DNA from: Halomonas alkalisoli
GTDB taxonomy: Bacteria > Pseudomonadota > Gammaproteobacteria > Pseudomonadales > Halomonadaceae
Direction: 5' to 3'
NCBI RefSeq assembly: GCF_021412585.1
Contig: NZ_JAKCMI010000015.1
Coordinates: 1 to 64,000 of the forward strand
Length of the DNA: 64,000 nucleotides
The notes under the pieces were generated by a model that was not told where the DNA came from, ran no database searches, and saw only the letters and a program-made list of their open reading frames with translations. Both the position numbers and the translations under genes were made by a program. Below are positions 16,897-27,365 of this stretch, piece after piece (the stretch's first letter is position 1; each line of letters starts with the position of its first letter).

Positions 16897-17889
16897 TTAC
16901 GTCGGCTTCTTCGCCATCACCACGGCGCGCCTTGGCGCCGGGTAGCCCTCGCGGGTCTTGCTCGGGTCGTGCGGGTCGAGGAAGTCGGCCAGCGACTGGA
17001 AGGTCATCCACTCGGTGGCGCGCTGTTCGTCGGTGGTGGTCACCGCCTCGTCCACCACCCGCACGTTAATGAGCCCGCAGCGTTCGAGCCACTGGCACAG
17101 CGCCTTCGATGACGGCAGGAAGTAGACGTTGGGCATGGCGGCGTAGCGCTCACCGGGTAGCAGTACAGTGGTCTCGTCGCCCTCCACCACCAGGGTCTCC
17201 AGCACCAGCTCGCCGCCGGGGCGCAGGGTGTCCTTCAACTGCAACAGGTGCTGCAGGGGCGAGGGGCGATGGTAGAGCACGCCCATGGAGAATACCGTGT
17301 CGAAGAAGCCGAGCCCTTCCGGTACCTCCTCGATACCTACCGGCAGGAAGTGGGTGCGGCCGCCGTCGGCATCTCCGACGAAGTGCCGCAGCGCCTGGAA
17401 CTGGTAGTAGAAGCGCGGAGAGGGGTCGATCACCAGCACGAAGGCGGCCCCCGCGCCGGCCATGCGCCAGGCGTGGTAGCCGCTGCCGCCGCCTACGTCG
17501 AGCACCCGCCGGCCGGCCAGCGAGGCCAGGTGCGGTGCCACTCGCTGCCACTTCCAGTCGGAGCGCCACTCGGTGTCGATAGGAATGCCGACCAACGAAT
17601 AGGGGCCCTTGCGCCACGGCATCAGCTTTCTCAGCAGGTTCTCGCACTGGCGGCGCTGTGAATCGGGGAGGGCGCAGTCGACCGTCACGGTATCGGCATC
17701 CAGGCGCACGTCACGTGCCTCGGGCAGGGCGGGCAGCTTGGAGACAGCCTTCTCCCAGGCCGGCAGGTCGCCGTAGCGGCGGCGGTCCAGGCCCCGGGCC
17801 AACTGCTCGGGCAGGCGGGCCAGCCAGGTGTCCAGGCCCTGCTCGACGAAGGCGTGATAGAGCGGCCGCTGTTCGACGGGAATCGCCAC
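16897..17889 (-). CDS. cmoB: tRNA U34 carboxymethyltransferase CmoB
   Basis: A 330-residue enzyme that uses carboxy-S-adenosyl-L-methionine to convert 5-hydroxyuridine-34 of tRNA to cmo5U, broadening wobble decoding. The SAM-binding motif [15 protein letters not shown] is near residues 125-140 and matches CmoB closely, as does the downstream [13 protein letters not shown]. Start is GTG at 17889, with AAGGAGG overlapping the end of cmoA; one base separates the two genes. Normal length for the family. Confidence 0.95.
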   Translation of the reverse strand: MAIPVEQRPLYHAFVEQGLDTWLARLPEQLARGLDRRRYGDLPAWEKAVSKLPALPEARDVRLDADTVTVDCALPDSQRRQCENLLRKLMPWRKGPYSLVGIPIDTEWRSDWKWQRVAPHLASLAGRRVLDVGGGSGYHAWRMAGAGAAFVLVIDPSPRFYYQFQALRHFVGDADGGRTHFLPVGIEEVPEGLGFFDTVFSMGVLYHRPSPLQHLLQLKDTLRPGGELVLETLVVEGDETTVLLPGERYAAMPNVYFLPSSKALCQWLERCGLINVRVVDEAVTTTDEQRATEWMTFQSLADFLDPHDPSKTREGYPAPRRAVVMAKKPT

Positions 17890-17890
17890 C

Positions 17891-18634
17891 TCAGGCCTCC
17901 TTGAACGCGATCAGGGAGGCGAAGTTGAGATACTGGAACCAGGTCAGCGAACGCGAGAAGCCGGCCCGGGCGAGACGGTCATGGTGGGCATCGAGGCTGT
18001 CCGGTACCAGCACGTTCTCCAGCGCGTTGCGCTTCTGGCTGATCTCCAGGTCGCTATAGCCGTTGGCGCGCTTGAAGTCGTGGTAGCGCTCCACGCGCCA
18101 GGCGTTGTCCTGCTCGTCCAGGTCGACCACCTTCTCGGAAAGCACCAGCACCCCGCCGGGCTCCAGTGCCTCATGGAGCCGGGCGATCACGGCGTCCCGG
18201 TCCTCTCGGGGAAGGAACTGCAGGGTGAAGTTGAGTACGATCATGCCCGAGGGGCGATAGTCGAGGGTGCGGATGTCTCCCTCGACGACCTCGATGGCAT
18301 GGCCGGGGCATTCGTCCGCCAGGGTCTCGCGGGCCCGCGCCACCATGGCCGGTGAGAGATCCACCGCGGTGAGCCGGAAGGCGTCCGCAGGCAGTTGGCC
18401 GGCCAGGGCCAGGCTCGCCGCGCCCAGCGAGCAGCCGAGATCATAGACATGGGCGCCGTGGCGCAGGTGGCGCTGGGCGATCAGGCCCAGCATCCCCAGG
18501 ATCTGGCCGTAGCCGGGCACCGAGCGGCGGATCATGTCGGGGAAGCAGGCGACGACCTGTTCATCGAAGGAGAAGCGCGCGACCCGGTCCAGGGGTGTGG
18601 AAAAGATCGCGTCACGGTAAGATGCATCACTCAT
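17891..18634 (-). CDS. cmoA: Carboxy-SAM synthase CmoA
   Basis: A 247-residue SAM-dependent enzyme that converts SAM and prephenate to carboxy-SAM for CmoB. The motif [11 protein letters not shown] is near residues 62-72, and N-F-T-L-Q-F and S-E-K-V follow as in CmoA. The ATG at 18634 (M-S-D-A-S-Y-R-D) is chosen because it gives the family N-terminus; an upstream start would add 31 unconserved residues. It forms a two-gene operon with cmoB and is divergent from pgi with about 92 bp between the start codons. Confidence 0.95.
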   Translation of the reverse strand: MSDASYRDAIFSTPLDRVARFSFDEQVVACFPDMIRRSVPGYGQILGMLGLIAQRHLRHGAHVYDLGCSLGAASLALAGQLPADAFRLTAVDLSPAMVARARETLADECPGHAIEVVEGDIRTLDYRPSGMIVLNFTLQFLPREDRDAVIARLHEALEPGGVLVLSEKVVDLDEQDNAWRVERYHDFKRANGYSDLEISQKRNALENVLVPDSLDAHHDRLARAGFSRSLTWFQYLNFASLIAFKEA

Positions 18635-18726
18635 GGGGCATGCCGGAAAGTGCAGGTTGGCCACTATGTTACGCGTGTCGTAGGCTGGCTGCATCAATGG
18701 ACGACAACGAACAAGGAGGATTCGCA

Positions 18727-20418
18727 ATGAGCCATTCCCCCATCGATCGGACGGCCGCTTGGGAAGCGCTGGCGGACCATGCCGGTGAGATGCGCAAGCG
18801 CCACTTGAGTGAGCTGTTCGACGATCCGCAGCGTGGCCGGGCCTTTACGCGGAAGGCGGCGGGCCTGACGCTGGATCTCTCCAAGCAGCGCTGGTCCGAC
18901 GAGACCATGGCGCTGCTGCTCGATCTGGCCCGGGAGGCGCACGTTCCCGAAGCCATCGAGGCGCTGCTTTCCGGGGAGCGAGTCAATATCAGCGAGGATC
19001 GTCCGGCCCTCCACACGGCGCTGCGCCTGCCACGGGATGCCTCGCTGGTGGTGGCAGGGGAGGACCTGGTGCCCGGCGTGCATGCCACCCTGGCAAAGCT
19101 GGAAGCCATGGTCGAGCGTTTCCATACCAGTCAGTGGCGCGGTGCCACCGGCCACCCCATTCATGATGTGGTCAATCTGGGGGTGGGGGGGTCGGATCTC
19201 GGCCCGCTGATGGTGACGCACGCCCTGGCGGACTATCGGCCGGCAGATGCCGCCCATATCGACGTGCACTTCGCCTCGACCATGGATGGCTCGCAGCTGG
19301 TCGATTACCTGAGCCGCTTCAACCCCGAGACCACCCTGTTCGTGATCTCGTCGAAATCCTTCACCACCATCGATACCCTCTCCAACGCTCGTACCGCCCG
19401 GGACTGGCTGCTGTCGCGGCTGGTGCGTAACGGCGATGGCGGCGTGGACGAGTCGATGGTGATGCGCCAGCATTTCATCGGCGTCTCGGCAAAGCCCGAT
19501 AAGATGAGCGAATGGGGTATTGCCGAGGCCAATCAGCTCGAGTTCTGGGAGTGGGTGGGGGGGCGCTATTCGCTGTGGGGCGCCATCGGCCTGCCCATCG
19601 CCCTGGTGGTCGGCATGGCTCACTTCCGCGACTTCCTCGCTGGCGCCCATGCCATGGACCGTCATTTCGCCGAAGCGCCTCTCGCCGACAACCTGCCGGT
19701 GCTTCTGGCCCTGGCGGGCATCTGGAACGTCAACTTCCTCGATATCCGTGCCCACTCGATCCTGCCCTACGATGGTCGGCTGGAGTATTTCGCCGCCTAT
19801 CTCGAGCAACTGGAGATGGAGTCCAACGGCAAGTCGGCGAGCCATGATGGCCGCGAGGTGGCTTATTCGACCTGCCCGGTGCTCTGGGGGCAGCTTGGCC
19901 CCAACGCGCAGCACGCCTTCTACCAGCTGCTGCACCAGGGCACCCAGCCAGTGGTCTGCGACTTCATCGCCCCGCTGCGGCGTTACGACGACGTCGCCGA
20001 ACCGGAGACCCGCGAGCATCTCAAGTCGCAGCACCGCCTGACGCTCGCCAACTGCTTCGCCCAGTCGCGGCTCCTGATGCTGGGTGACGACGCCATCGAC
20101 GAGCCGGGAGAACGACCCGGCCACAAGCGCTACCGAGGCAATCAGCCCTCCACCACGCTGCTGCTCGATCGCCTGTCCCCCGCCACCCTGGGGGCGCTGA
20201 TTGCGCTCTATGAACACAAGGTCTTCGTGCAGGCGACGATCTGGGGGATCAATCCCTTCGACCAGTGGGGCGTCGAGCTTGGCAAGCAGATCGCTGGCGA
20301 GACCGAGGAGATCCTGTCCAATCACGCCGGCGGCGAACATATGGACGCCTCCACCCGGGCCCTGGTCGAGGCCGTCTGGCAGGCGGAAGCGGAAGACGCG
20401 AGTCGTGACGAACGCTGA
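18727..20418 (+). CDS. pgi: Glucose-6-phosphate isomerase
   Basis: A 563-residue enzyme interconverting glucose-6-phosphate and fructose-6-phosphate. It supplies glucose-6-phosphate for UDP-glucose, which the exopolysaccharide operon further along would consume. Motifs: G-V-G-G-S-D-L-G-P near 154-162, the S-K-S-F-T-T phosphate-binding loop, [13 protein letters not shown], and the C-terminal [18 protein letters not shown] lies 6 bp before the ATG, which excludes the longer upstream frame. Confidence 0.96.
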   Translation: MSHSPIDRTAAWEALADHAGEMRKRHLSELFDDPQRGRAFTRKAAGLTLDLSKQRWSDETMALLLDLAREAHVPEAIEALLSGERVNISEDRPALHTALRLPRDASLVVAGEDLVPGVHATLAKLEAMVERFHTSQWRGATGHPIHDVVNLGVGGSDLGPLMVTHALADYRPADAAHIDVHFASTMDGSQLVDYLSRFNPETTLFVISSKSFTTIDTLSNARTARDWLLSRLVRNGDGGVDESMVMRQHFIGVSAKPDKMSEWGIAEANQLEFWEWVGGRYSLWGAIGLPIALVVGMAHFRDFLAGAHAMDRHFAEAPLADNLPVLLALAGIWNVNFLDIRAHSILPYDGRLEYFAAYLEQLEMESNGKSASHDGREVAYSTCPVLWGQLGPNAQHAFYQLLHQGTQPVVCDFIAPLRRYDDVAEPETREHLKSQHRLTLANCFAQSRLLMLGDDAIDEPGERPGHKRYRGNQPSTTLLLDRLSPATLGALIALYEHKVFVQATIWGINPFDQWGVELGKQIAGETEEILSNHAGGEHMDASTRALVEAVWQAEAEDASRDER

Positions 20419-20481
20419 GGCGGAAGGTGAAACAAGCGATGAGACGAAAGTGAAACTGGTAATGCATACAGGTATTTGGGT

Positions 20482-21126
20482 ATGCTGAGTGCACCGAAGC
20501 GCAGGCCGAGTGCCAGCGGTGTACTCTACCTCCATGGTTTCAACAGCGGCGTTGGCTCACCTAAGGCGGCGCTGGTGCGCTTGGCCTGCAAGGCGCTGGG
20601 ACTGCGCTGCGAGACGCCCCAGTTGCCGCACCGGCCGGCGGCCGCCTATCGGCTCGCCGAGGCACGACTCGGCGAGCTGGGGCCGAATCCGCTGGTGGCC
20701 GGCAGCTCCATGGGTGGGTTCCTGGCCACCTGTCTGGCCGAGCGGCATGACCTGCCCGCGGTGGTGATCAACCCGGCGGTGCGGCCGGTGCGCCTGGTGA
20801 CGGGCTGGGTCGACGAGGTCTTCGTCAATGCGCATACCGGCGAGCGCTTTGCCATCGAGTCGAGCCACATCGAGGAACTGGCGAGCCTGACACCGCTGTC
20901 GGTCTCGCCCGAGCGCTATCTGCTGCTGCTGGGGACGGCCGACGAGAGCCTCGACCCGGCGGACGCCTTCGATCTCTATCGCGGTGCCCGGACCATACTG
21001 CACCCCGGTGGCGATCATGCCTTCGGCATGCTGGCAGAGTATCTTCCAGCGATTCTCGCCCACGGTGGCCACCGCCTGGAGCCCGGGCGCATTTCCGATC
21101 AGGATCTGGATATGGACGACGCATGA
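20482..21126 (+). CDS. yqiA: YqiA/YcfP-family alpha/beta-fold esterase
   Basis: A 214-residue small alpha/beta-hydrolase. It has the H-G-F-N-S oxyanion segment near residue 18, the nucleophile elbow A-G-S-S-M-G-G near 74-80 and a C-terminal G-D-H-A-F catalytic His. E. coli YqiA has weak esterase activity and sits next to parE, as here: the stop overlaps the parE ATG (ATGA). The ATG at 20482 is preferred to a TTG two codons upstream; no strong ribosome-binding site is seen. Physiological substrate unknown. Confidence 0.85.
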   Translation: MLSAPKRRPSASGVLYLHGFNSGVGSPKAALVRLACKALGLRCETPQLPHRPAAAYRLAEARLGELGPNPLVAGSSMGGFLATCLAERHDLPAVVINPAVRPVRLVTGWVDEVFVNAHTGERFAIESSHIEELASLTPLSVSPERYLLLLGTADESLDPADAFDLYRGARTILHPGGDHAFGMLAEYLPAILAHGGHRLEPGRISDQDLDMDDA

Positions 21127-23003
21127 CACAGTACAGCGCCAGCTCAATCGAAGTACTCTCCGGCCTCGACCCGGTGCGCAAGCGCCCCGGCATGTATACC
21201 GACACCACCCGCCCCAACCACCTGATCCAGGAAGTGATCGACAACAGCGTCGACGAGGCGCTGGAGGGGCATGCCCGGGAAGTGACCGTTCGGCTGCTGG
21301 AGGATGGTGGCATCGAGGTCAGCGACGACGGCCGCGGCATGCCCATCGACATGCATCCCGAACACGGCGTCACGGGGATCGAGCTGATCCTGACCCGGCT
21401 CCACGCCGGCGGCAAGTTCTCCCAGTCCAGCTACCGTTTCTCCGGCGGCCTGCACGGCGTCGGGGTCTCGGTGGTGAACGCGCTGTCGCGGCGCCTGGAG
21501 GTCGAGGTGCTGCGCGACGGCAGCCGGCACGCCATGGCCTTCGAGCATGGCGAGAAGGTGTCGGAGCTGGCGGTGACAGGCAGCGTGGCCAAGCGGGTCA
21601 CGGGTACCATCGTGCGCTTCTGGCCCGATCTCAGCTATTTCGATAGCCCCCGACTGGCCATGGGCCGGCTCCAGCACCTGCTGCGGGCCAAGGCGGTGCT
21701 CTGCCCGGGGCTGAAGGTCACCCTGGTCGAGGCCGACGGTGCCGAGAGCGTCTGGCAGTACGAGGATGGCCTGCGCGACTACCTGGCCCAGGCCACCGAT
21801 GGCTTCGAGGTGCTGCCGGCCTCGCCCCTGATCGGCCATTTCGCCGACGACGAGCAGGCGGTGGACTGGGCGATCCAGTGGCTGCCCGAGGGCGGCGAGC
21901 CGTTGATGGAGAGCTACGTCAACCTGATCCCCACGCCCCAGGGCGGGACTCACGTCAATGGCCTGCGTTCGGGGCTGCTCGATGCCCTGCGCGAGTTCTG
22001 CGAATACCGCAGCCTGCTGCCGCGGGGCGTCAAGCTCACCGCCGACGATCTCTGGGAGCGCGTCTCCTACGTGCTGTCGGTGAAGATGCTCGACCCCCAG
22101 TTCGCCGGCCAGACCAAGGAGCGCCTGTCGTCGCGCACCGTGGCGGCCTTCGTTGCCGGAGTGGTCAAGGATGCCTTCTCGCTGTGGCTCAACCACCACG
22201 TCGACCAGGCCGAGGCGCTGGCCGAGCTGGTGATCAACGCCGCCCAGCGGCGCCAGAAGAGCGCCAAGAAGGTGGCGCGCAAGAAGGTCACCTCGGGCCC
22301 GGCCCTGCCGGGCAAGCTGGCCGAATGCTCCGGGCAGGACCCGGCCCAGGGCGAGCTCTTCCTGGTGGAGGGGGACTCCGCCGGGGGCAGTGCCAAGCAG
22401 GCACGCAACCGCGAGACCCAGGCGATCCTGCCGCTGCGCGGCAAGATCCTCAATACCTGGGAGGTCGAGTCTCACGATATCTACGGCTCCCAGGAGGTTC
22501 ACGACATCGCCGTGGCGGTGGGGATGGACCCGGGCAGCGACGACCTCTCCAAGCTGCGCTACCACAAGATCTGCATTCTCGCCGATGCCGACTCCGACGG
22601 CCTGCATATCGCCACCCTGCTGTGCGCGCTCTTCGTGCGCCACTTCCCCACGCTGGTGGACGCCGGCCATGTCTATGTCGCCATGCCGCCGCTCTACCGC
22701 ATCGACCTGGGCAAGGAGGTTCACTATGCCCTGGACGAGAGCGAGAAGGCGGCGATCCTGCGACGCCTGGAGGGCAAGCGCGGCACGGTGAACGTGCAAC
22801 GCTTCAAGGGGCTGGGCGAGATGAGCCCGCTGCAGCTGCGCGAGACCACCATGGCGGTGGAGACCCGGCGCCTGGTGCAGCTCACCCGCGCAGTCGGCGA
22901 CGGCACCATGGAGATGATGGACATGCTGCTGGCGAAGAAACGTGCCGGCGATCGCAAGAGTTGGCTCGAAGATTACGGCAACCTCGCAGACATAGAGGTC
23001 TGA
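21123..23003 (+). CDS. parE: DNA topoisomerase IV subunit B
   Basis: A 626-residue ATPase subunit of topoisomerase IV, which decatenates replicated chromosomes. The GHKL ATP-binding signatures are V-I-D-N-S-V-D-E-A near 38-46, D-D-G-R-G-M-P and G-G-L-H-G-V-G. The TOPRIM metal site has E-G-D-S-A-G-G and D-A-D-S-D-G, followed by the family C-terminus with F-K-G-L-G-E-M. The start overlaps the yqiA stop, and parC follows after 7 bp, so the three form an operon. Confidence 0.97.
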   Translation: MTQYSASSIEVLSGLDPVRKRPGMYTDTTRPNHLIQEVIDNSVDEALEGHAREVTVRLLEDGGIEVSDDGRGMPIDMHPEHGVTGIELILTRLHAGGKFSQSSYRFSGGLHGVGVSVVNALSRRLEVEVLRDGSRHAMAFEHGEKVSELAVTGSVAKRVTGTIVRFWPDLSYFDSPRLAMGRLQHLLRAKAVLCPGLKVTLVEADGAESVWQYEDGLRDYLAQATDGFEVLPASPLIGHFADDEQAVDWAIQWLPEGGEPLMESYVNLIPTPQGGTHVNGLRSGLLDALREFCEYRSLLPRGVKLTADDLWERVSYVLSVKMLDPQFAGQTKERLSSRTVAAFVAGVVKDAFSLWLNHHVDQAEALAELVINAAQRRQKSAKKVARKKVTSGPALPGKLAECSGQDPAQGELFLVEGDSAGGSAKQARNRETQAILPLRGKILNTWEVESHDIYGSQEVHDIAVAVGMDPGSDDLSKLRYHKICILADADSDGLHIATLLCALFVRHFPTLVDAGHVYVAMPPLYRIDLGKEVHYALDESEKAAILRRLEGKRGTVNVQRFKGLGEMSPLQLRETTMAVETRRLVQLTRAVGDGTMEMMDMLLAKKRAGDRKSWLEDYGNLADIEV

Positions 23004-23010
23004 TCCCCTT

Positions 23011-25266
23011 ATGACCATGGATATCCAGGTGGCGGAAGGCGACGTCGAACGCCTCTCGCTGCGCGAATACACCGAGAAGGCGTACCTCGACTACTCGATG
23101 TACGTGATCCTCGACCGGGCGCTGCCGCATATCGGCGACGGCATGAAGCCGGTGCAGCGGCGCATCATCTACGCCATGCGCGAGCTGGCGCTGGGTGCCA
23201 ACGCCAAGTACAAGAAGTCGGCGCGTACCGTCGGCGATGTGCTGGGCAAGTTCCATCCCCACGGCGACAGCGCCTGCTACGAGGCGATGGTGCTGATGGC
23301 GCAGCCGTTCAGCTACCGCTACCCACTGGTGGACGGCCAGGGCAACTGGGGTAGCCCCGACGATCCCAAGTCTTTCGCCGCCATGCGCTACACCGAGGCG
23401 CGGCTGTCGAAGTTCGCCGAGGTGCTGCTCGCCGAACTGGGCCAGGGCACCGTCGACTGGACGCCCAATTTCGACGGCACCATGAACGAGCCGGTGGTGC
23501 TGCCGGCGCGGCTGCCCCACGTGCTGCTCAACGGCGGCACCGGCATTGCCGTGGGCATGGCCACCGATATACCGCCGCACAACGTCAGCGAAGTGGTCGA
23601 GGCCACCTGTCACCTGCTGCGTAACCCGGATGCCACCACGGCGGACCTGGTCGAGTTCCTGCCGGCCCCCGACTTCCCCTCCAAGGCCGAGATCATCACG
23701 CCCCGTGCCGACCTGCGCAAACTCTACGAGTGCGGCCGTGGCTCGGTGAAGCTGCGGGCACGCTACGTCCTGGAAGAGGGAAAGGTCGTGGTCACCGCGC
23801 TGCCCTACCAGGTCAGCGGCTCCAAGATCCTGGAGCAGATCGCCGCCCAGATGAACGCCAAGAAGCTGCCCATGGTGGCCGACCTGCGCGACGAGTCGAC
23901 CCACGAGGACCCGACACGGCTGGTGATCGAGCCGCGCTCCAATCGGGTCGATATCGAGGCACTGATGGCGCATCTGTTCGCCACCACCGATCTCGAGAAG
24001 AACATCCGCGTCAATCTCAACGTCATCGGTCTGGACGGCCGGCCGCGGGTGATGCCGCTGCCCGACATGCTCGGCGAATGGCTCACCTTCCGCCGCAAAA
24101 CCGTCCGCCGGCGCCTGGAGCATCGACTGGGCAAGGTGGAGGACCGGCTGCACATCCTCGAGGGCCTGCTGGCGGCCTACCTCAATCTCGACGAGGTGAT
24201 CCGCATCATCCGCGAGGAGGATGAACCCAAGGCCGAGCTGATGCGCGCCTTCGCACTCACCGATCGCCAGGCCGAAGCGATACTCGAGCTGCGCCTGCGC
24301 CACCTGGCCAAGCTCGAGGAGATGAAGATCCGTGGCGAGCAGGATGCCCTGGAGGAGGAGCGCAAGCGCCTGCAGGAACTGCTCGGCAACGAAGCCGCCC
24401 TGACCGACCTGATCGAGGAGGAGATCCACGAGGCGGGGCGTGAGCACGGCGATGCGCGGCGTGCGCCGATCGTCGAGCGCGAGGAATCCCGGGCGCTGTC
24501 CGAGGTCGAGCTGATGGGGGCCGACCCCATCACCGTGGTGCTCTCCGAGAAGGGCTGGATTCGTGCCGCCAAGGGCCACGACATCGATCCCGAAGGGCTC
24601 TCCTACAAGTCTGGCGACCGCTTCGCGCTGGTGGCCCGAGGCAAGACGAATCAGCCGCTGGTACTGCTCGACGATACCGGGCGTGCCTATACCCTGGCGG
24701 CCCACAATCTGCCCAGCGCCAGGAGCCAGGGCGAGCCGGTGACCGGGCGGGCGAACGTGGTGGCGGGGGCCCACATGGCCGGTGTCATGCTGGCCCCGCC
24801 GTCCACTCGCTTCCTGCTTGCCTCCGATGGCGGCTACGGCTTCGTGGCGCGACTCGAGGATCTGACCGGGAAGAACAAGTCGGGCAAGTCGGTGCTCTCG
24901 GTGCCCAAGGGCTGCCGTGTGATGGCGCCGATTCAGGTGCCGGAGGGGCAGGGCAGCTACGTGGCGGCGGTATCCAATGAGGGGCGCCTGCTGCTCTTCC
25001 CGCTCGACCAGCTGCCCGAGATGGCCAAGGGCAAGGGCAACAAGATGATCGATATCCCCGGCGCCCGCGCCGCTCGCCGCGAGGAACTGGTGCGCGATAT
25101 CACCGTACTGCCAGAAGGGGCCGCGCTGGTGATCCATTCCGGCAAGCGCAAGTTGACGCTCAAGGCCGCCGAACTGGATTACTATCGTGGTGAGCGTGGC
25201 CGGCGTGGCAGCAAGCTGCCCCGCGGCCTGCAGAAGGTCGATAGGCTGGAAAGCTCGGCAGACTAA
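23011..25266 (+). CDS. parC: DNA topoisomerase IV subunit A
   Basis: A 751-residue DNA-cleaving subunit of topoisomerase IV. The catalytic tyrosine is Y127 in [11 protein letters not shown]. The quinolone-resistance region reads [11 protein letters not shown] with S87 and E91, i.e. the susceptible-type residues at the positions equivalent to E. coli S80 and E84. The C-terminal third forms the beta-pinwheel. Translation starts 7 bp after parE. A structured repeat begins about 14 bp after the stop codon. Confidence 0.97.
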   Translation: MTMDIQVAEGDVERLSLREYTEKAYLDYSMYVILDRALPHIGDGMKPVQRRIIYAMRELALGANAKYKKSARTVGDVLGKFHPHGDSACYEAMVLMAQPFSYRYPLVDGQGNWGSPDDPKSFAAMRYTEARLSKFAEVLLAELGQGTVDWTPNFDGTMNEPVVLPARLPHVLLNGGTGIAVGMATDIPPHNVSEVVEATCHLLRNPDATTADLVEFLPAPDFPSKAEIITPRADLRKLYECGRGSVKLRARYVLEEGKVVVTALPYQVSGSKILEQIAAQMNAKKLPMVADLRDESTHEDPTRLVIEPRSNRVDIEALMAHLFATTDLEKNIRVNLNVIGLDGRPRVMPLPDMLGEWLTFRRKTVRRRLEHRLGKVEDRLHILEGLLAAYLNLDEVIRIIREEDEPKAELMRAFALTDRQAEAILELRLRHLAKLEEMKIRGEQDALEEERKRLQELLGNEAALTDLIEEEIHEAGREHGDARRAPIVEREESRALSEVELMGADPITVVLSEKGWIRAAKGHDIDPEGLSYKSGDRFALVARGKTNQPLVLLDDTGRAYTLAAHNLPSARSQGEPVTGRANVVAGAHMAGVMLAPPSTRFLLASDGGYGFVARLEDLTGKNKSGKSVLSVPKGCRVMAPIQVPEGQGSYVAAVSNEGRLLLFPLDQLPEMAKGKGNKMIDIPGARAARREELVRDITVLPEGAALVIHSGKRKLTLKAAELDYYRGERGRRGSKLPRGLQKVDRLESSAD

Positions 25267-25280
25267 AGCCATAACCTGAC

Positions 25281-25388
25281 GGCCAGGGGCAGGTCGAAGA
25301 GGAGGTCATTTGCCATGGATGGCAAATGTAGCGCCCAGGGATGGGTTCACAGCGCCTCCTCGAAGACCTGGCGCCGAAAGCCGTCCTA
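25281..25388 (+). repeat. Structured interspersed repeat, copy 1 (downstream of parC)
   Basis: One of five related elements of about 110 nt. It has an outer stem (CAGGTC 25290-25295 with GACCTG 25365-25370) and a second stem (AGGAGG 25300-25305 with CCTCCT 25355-25360). A perfect 9-bp hairpin follows (25307-25315 with 25320-25328, loop TGGA), then a hairpin CCCA-GGGA-TGGG (25334-25345) and a 3' G-C-C-G-x-x-A-G-C-C type hairpin. It reads sense to parC and lies 14 bp past its stop. Confidence 0.85.
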
Positions 25389-25409
25389 TCAGCGTATCCT
25401 GAGGCATGC

Positions 25410-26636
25410 ATGACACGACGACTGCTGATTCGCGCCACCGGCGCGGCACGACCCGGCCAACTGGCCGGCCTGGGCCAGGCCATGGCGCGCAGCGGCGCGC
25501 GGCTGCTCGACATCAACCAGAGCGTGACCTTCGGCATGGTCTCGCTGGAGGCGCTGGTCGGGCTCGACCGGGAGAGCGACCTGGAGAGCGCCCTGAGTGC
25601 CGCCGGTGACACCCTGGGTCTCGAGATCCAGGCGATCCAGGTCAGCGCCGAGGATTACCAGCGCTGGAGCGTTCAGGCCAGCGAACCGCGGCTGATCCTG
25701 ACCCTGCTGGCACCGCACCTGCCTGCCGGCATCCTCGCCGAAGTCGGCGCACTCACCGCCGAGCATGGCCTGACCGTGGAACTGATTCATCGTCTCTCCG
25801 GCCGTGAGCCCTTGGACGGTGGCGTACCCCGGGATCACCACACCCAGGGCGCCTGCGTCGAGTGCTGGCTGCGCGGCGAGGAAGTGGATCTCGACGCGCT
25901 GCGCGAGAAGGCGCTGGCACTGGGTGCCATGCATGGCGTCGACATCGCCATCCAGGAGGACTCCATCTGGCGCCGCCATCGTCGCCTGGTCTGCTTCGAC
26001 ATGGATTCGACCCTGATCAAGGCCGAGGTGATCGACGAGCTGGCGCGCCGCCATGGCGTCTACGACGAAGTGGCCGAGATCACCGAGCGCGCCATGCGCG
26101 GGGAACTGGACTTTCAGCAGAGCTTCCGCGAGCGCATGGCCAAGCTCAAGGGCCTCGACGAGGCCGTGCTCGCCGAGATCGCCGATACCCTGCCGATGAT
26201 GGATGGCGTCGAGCGGCTGATGTACCACCTCAAGCGGCTGGGCTATCGTACGGTGATCCTGTCCGGTGGCTTCACCTACTTCGCCAGGCACCTGCAGGAG
26301 AAGCTCGGCTTCGACGAGGTGCATGCCAATGAGCTGCTGATCGAGAACGGCAAGGTGACCGGCGAGGTCCGCGAACCGATCCTCGATGCCAATCGCAAGG
26401 CCGCCCTGCTGCGGGAGATCGCCGAGCGCGAAGGCCTGACCCTGGAGCAGACCATCGCCGTGGGCGATGGCGCCAACGACCTGAAGATGCTTGCCACCGC
26501 GGGGCTGGGCATCGCCTTTCGCGCCAAGCCGCTGGTGCGCAGCCAGGCACGACAGTCGATCTCGACCCTGGGCATCGATGCCGTGCTCTACCTGATGGGC
26601 TATCGACAGGTGGACCTGGAAGACGAGAGACGCTGA
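25410..26636 (+). CDS. serB: Phosphoserine phosphatase
   Basis: A 408-residue enzyme for the last step of serine synthesis. The first 180 or so residues carry two ACT-like regulatory domains, as in Pseudomonas-type SerB and unlike the shorter E. coli enzyme. The HAD catalytic motif D-M-D-S-T is at 197-201 (D197 nucleophile, D199 acid/base), followed by the S-G-G-F motif and G-D-G-A-N-D for Mg2+. Two overlapping ATGs exist at 25406 and 25410; only 25410 is in frame, with GAGG just upstream. The repeat between parC and serB ends about 20 bp before this start. Confidence 0.94.
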   Translation: MTRRLLIRATGAARPGQLAGLGQAMARSGARLLDINQSVTFGMVSLEALVGLDRESDLESALSAAGDTLGLEIQAIQVSAEDYQRWSVQASEPRLILTLLAPHLPAGILAEVGALTAEHGLTVELIHRLSGREPLDGGVPRDHHTQGACVECWLRGEEVDLDALREKALALGAMHGVDIAIQEDSIWRRHRRLVCFDMDSTLIKAEVIDELARRHGVYDEVAEITERAMRGELDFQQSFRERMAKLKGLDEAVLAEIADTLPMMDGVERLMYHLKRLGYRTVILSGGFTYFARHLQEKLGFDEVHANELLIENGKVTGEVREPILDANRKAALLREIAEREGLTLEQTIAVGDGANDLKMLATAGLGIAFRAKPLVRSQARQSISTLGIDAVLYLMGYRQVDLEDERR

Positions 26637-26699
26637 AGCGCTGGTTCCAGGAGGCTTTCTGGCTTACCTTCGAAGAACCCCATCAGACCGGAGGTCGCC

Positions 26700-26957
26700 A
26701 TGCCCCAACCGCGTTTCACTACCGAGCAACTCGAAGAGCTCAATATTCTCTGCCTCTACAACCTGGATACGACCCAGGAGGGGATCAAGGTTCACTCCAG
26801 CGCCGCGCCCGAGGCCATTGCCGCTGCAGGGCGCCTCTATGCCAAGGGCCTGGTCACACAGGCCGACGGCGGCTACATGACCCCGCTGGGCCGGGAAGCG
26901 GCCCAGCACGCCCAGGACCTGCTGGGCCTGCTCGCCCCCGTCGACCTCACTACCTGA
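26700..26957 (+). CDS. TIGR02647-family small DNA-binding-like protein
   Basis: An 85-residue protein matching the conserved Pseudomonas/Halomonas family TIGR02647, with features such as E-L-N-I-L-C-L-Y-N-L-D-T, Q-E-G-I-K-V-H and D-G-G-Y-M-T-P-L-G-R-E-A. Members are annotated as putative DNA-binding proteins from a winged-helix-like pattern; no function is established. GGAGG lies just upstream of the ATG. It follows serB by 63 bp and may share its transcript. A strong hairpin begins 25 bp after its stop. Confidence 0.8.
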   Translation: MPQPRFTTEQLEELNILCLYNLDTTQEGIKVHSSAAPEAIAAAGRLYAKGLVTQADGGYMTPLGREAAQHAQDLLGLLAPVDLTT

Positions 26958-26981
26958 CGGTCACAGCCTGTCAGTAGTTTA

Positions 26982-27030
26982 CCCATACAGCCCCCCGGCC
27001 GGTACAGCCCCGGCCGGGGGGCTGTATGGG
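26982..27030. repeat. Perfect 21-bp inverted repeat (hairpin)
   Basis: Arms 26982-27002 and 27010-27030 are exactly complementary over 21 bp, separated by the 7-nt loop 27003-27009. Each arm holds a C6/G6 run beside CCGG. There is no T-run on either side, so it is not a standard intrinsic terminator, although a stem this stable may stop or protect transcripts from either direction. The rest of the 408-bp gap (26958-27365) shows no gene. Confidence 0.85.
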
Positions 27031-27365
27031 GAATTTCCAACGAGAGCTACCAGCCCGGCTCTGTACGAAATTCGTCGAGTGTAGGCAGTTTTTGTGCAGC
27101 GTCTGGCGGCGGCGACATCAACGCCGCTGACTCGTCCCTCCTGCCTCGCGCCCTGGTTCCGAGGCACCCACCACACCCCTCGATCAACGCCAGATTTCGC
27201 GTAGAACCGTCGCCCGCCGTGGTACCATTCGCCGCTCCCGGCGGTGGCATTTTTACGTCGAAATGTACGTAGCACCCGCCCCGCTCGGCTGATATGCCGG
27301 CTGCCGGTTCCTTGCTCGGCGCTTGTTTCCCTTTTTCCTCAAACGCTTATGAGAGAGTTGAATAC

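Noticed and set aside
18694..20535. 613-codon open frame on the minus strand opposite pgi
   Set aside because: Antisense shadow of pgi; it also overlaps the divergent cmoA-pgi promoter.
21144..23072. 642-codon open frame on the minus strand opposite parE
   Set aside because: Same reason: parE is unmistakable on the plus strand, and the antisense translation shows no recognisable domain.
22882..25272. Very long open frame (796 codons) on the minus strand opposite parC
   Set aside because: It mirrors a certain gene in high-GC DNA, has no family motif or ribosome-binding site, and its composition is that of an antisense shadow.
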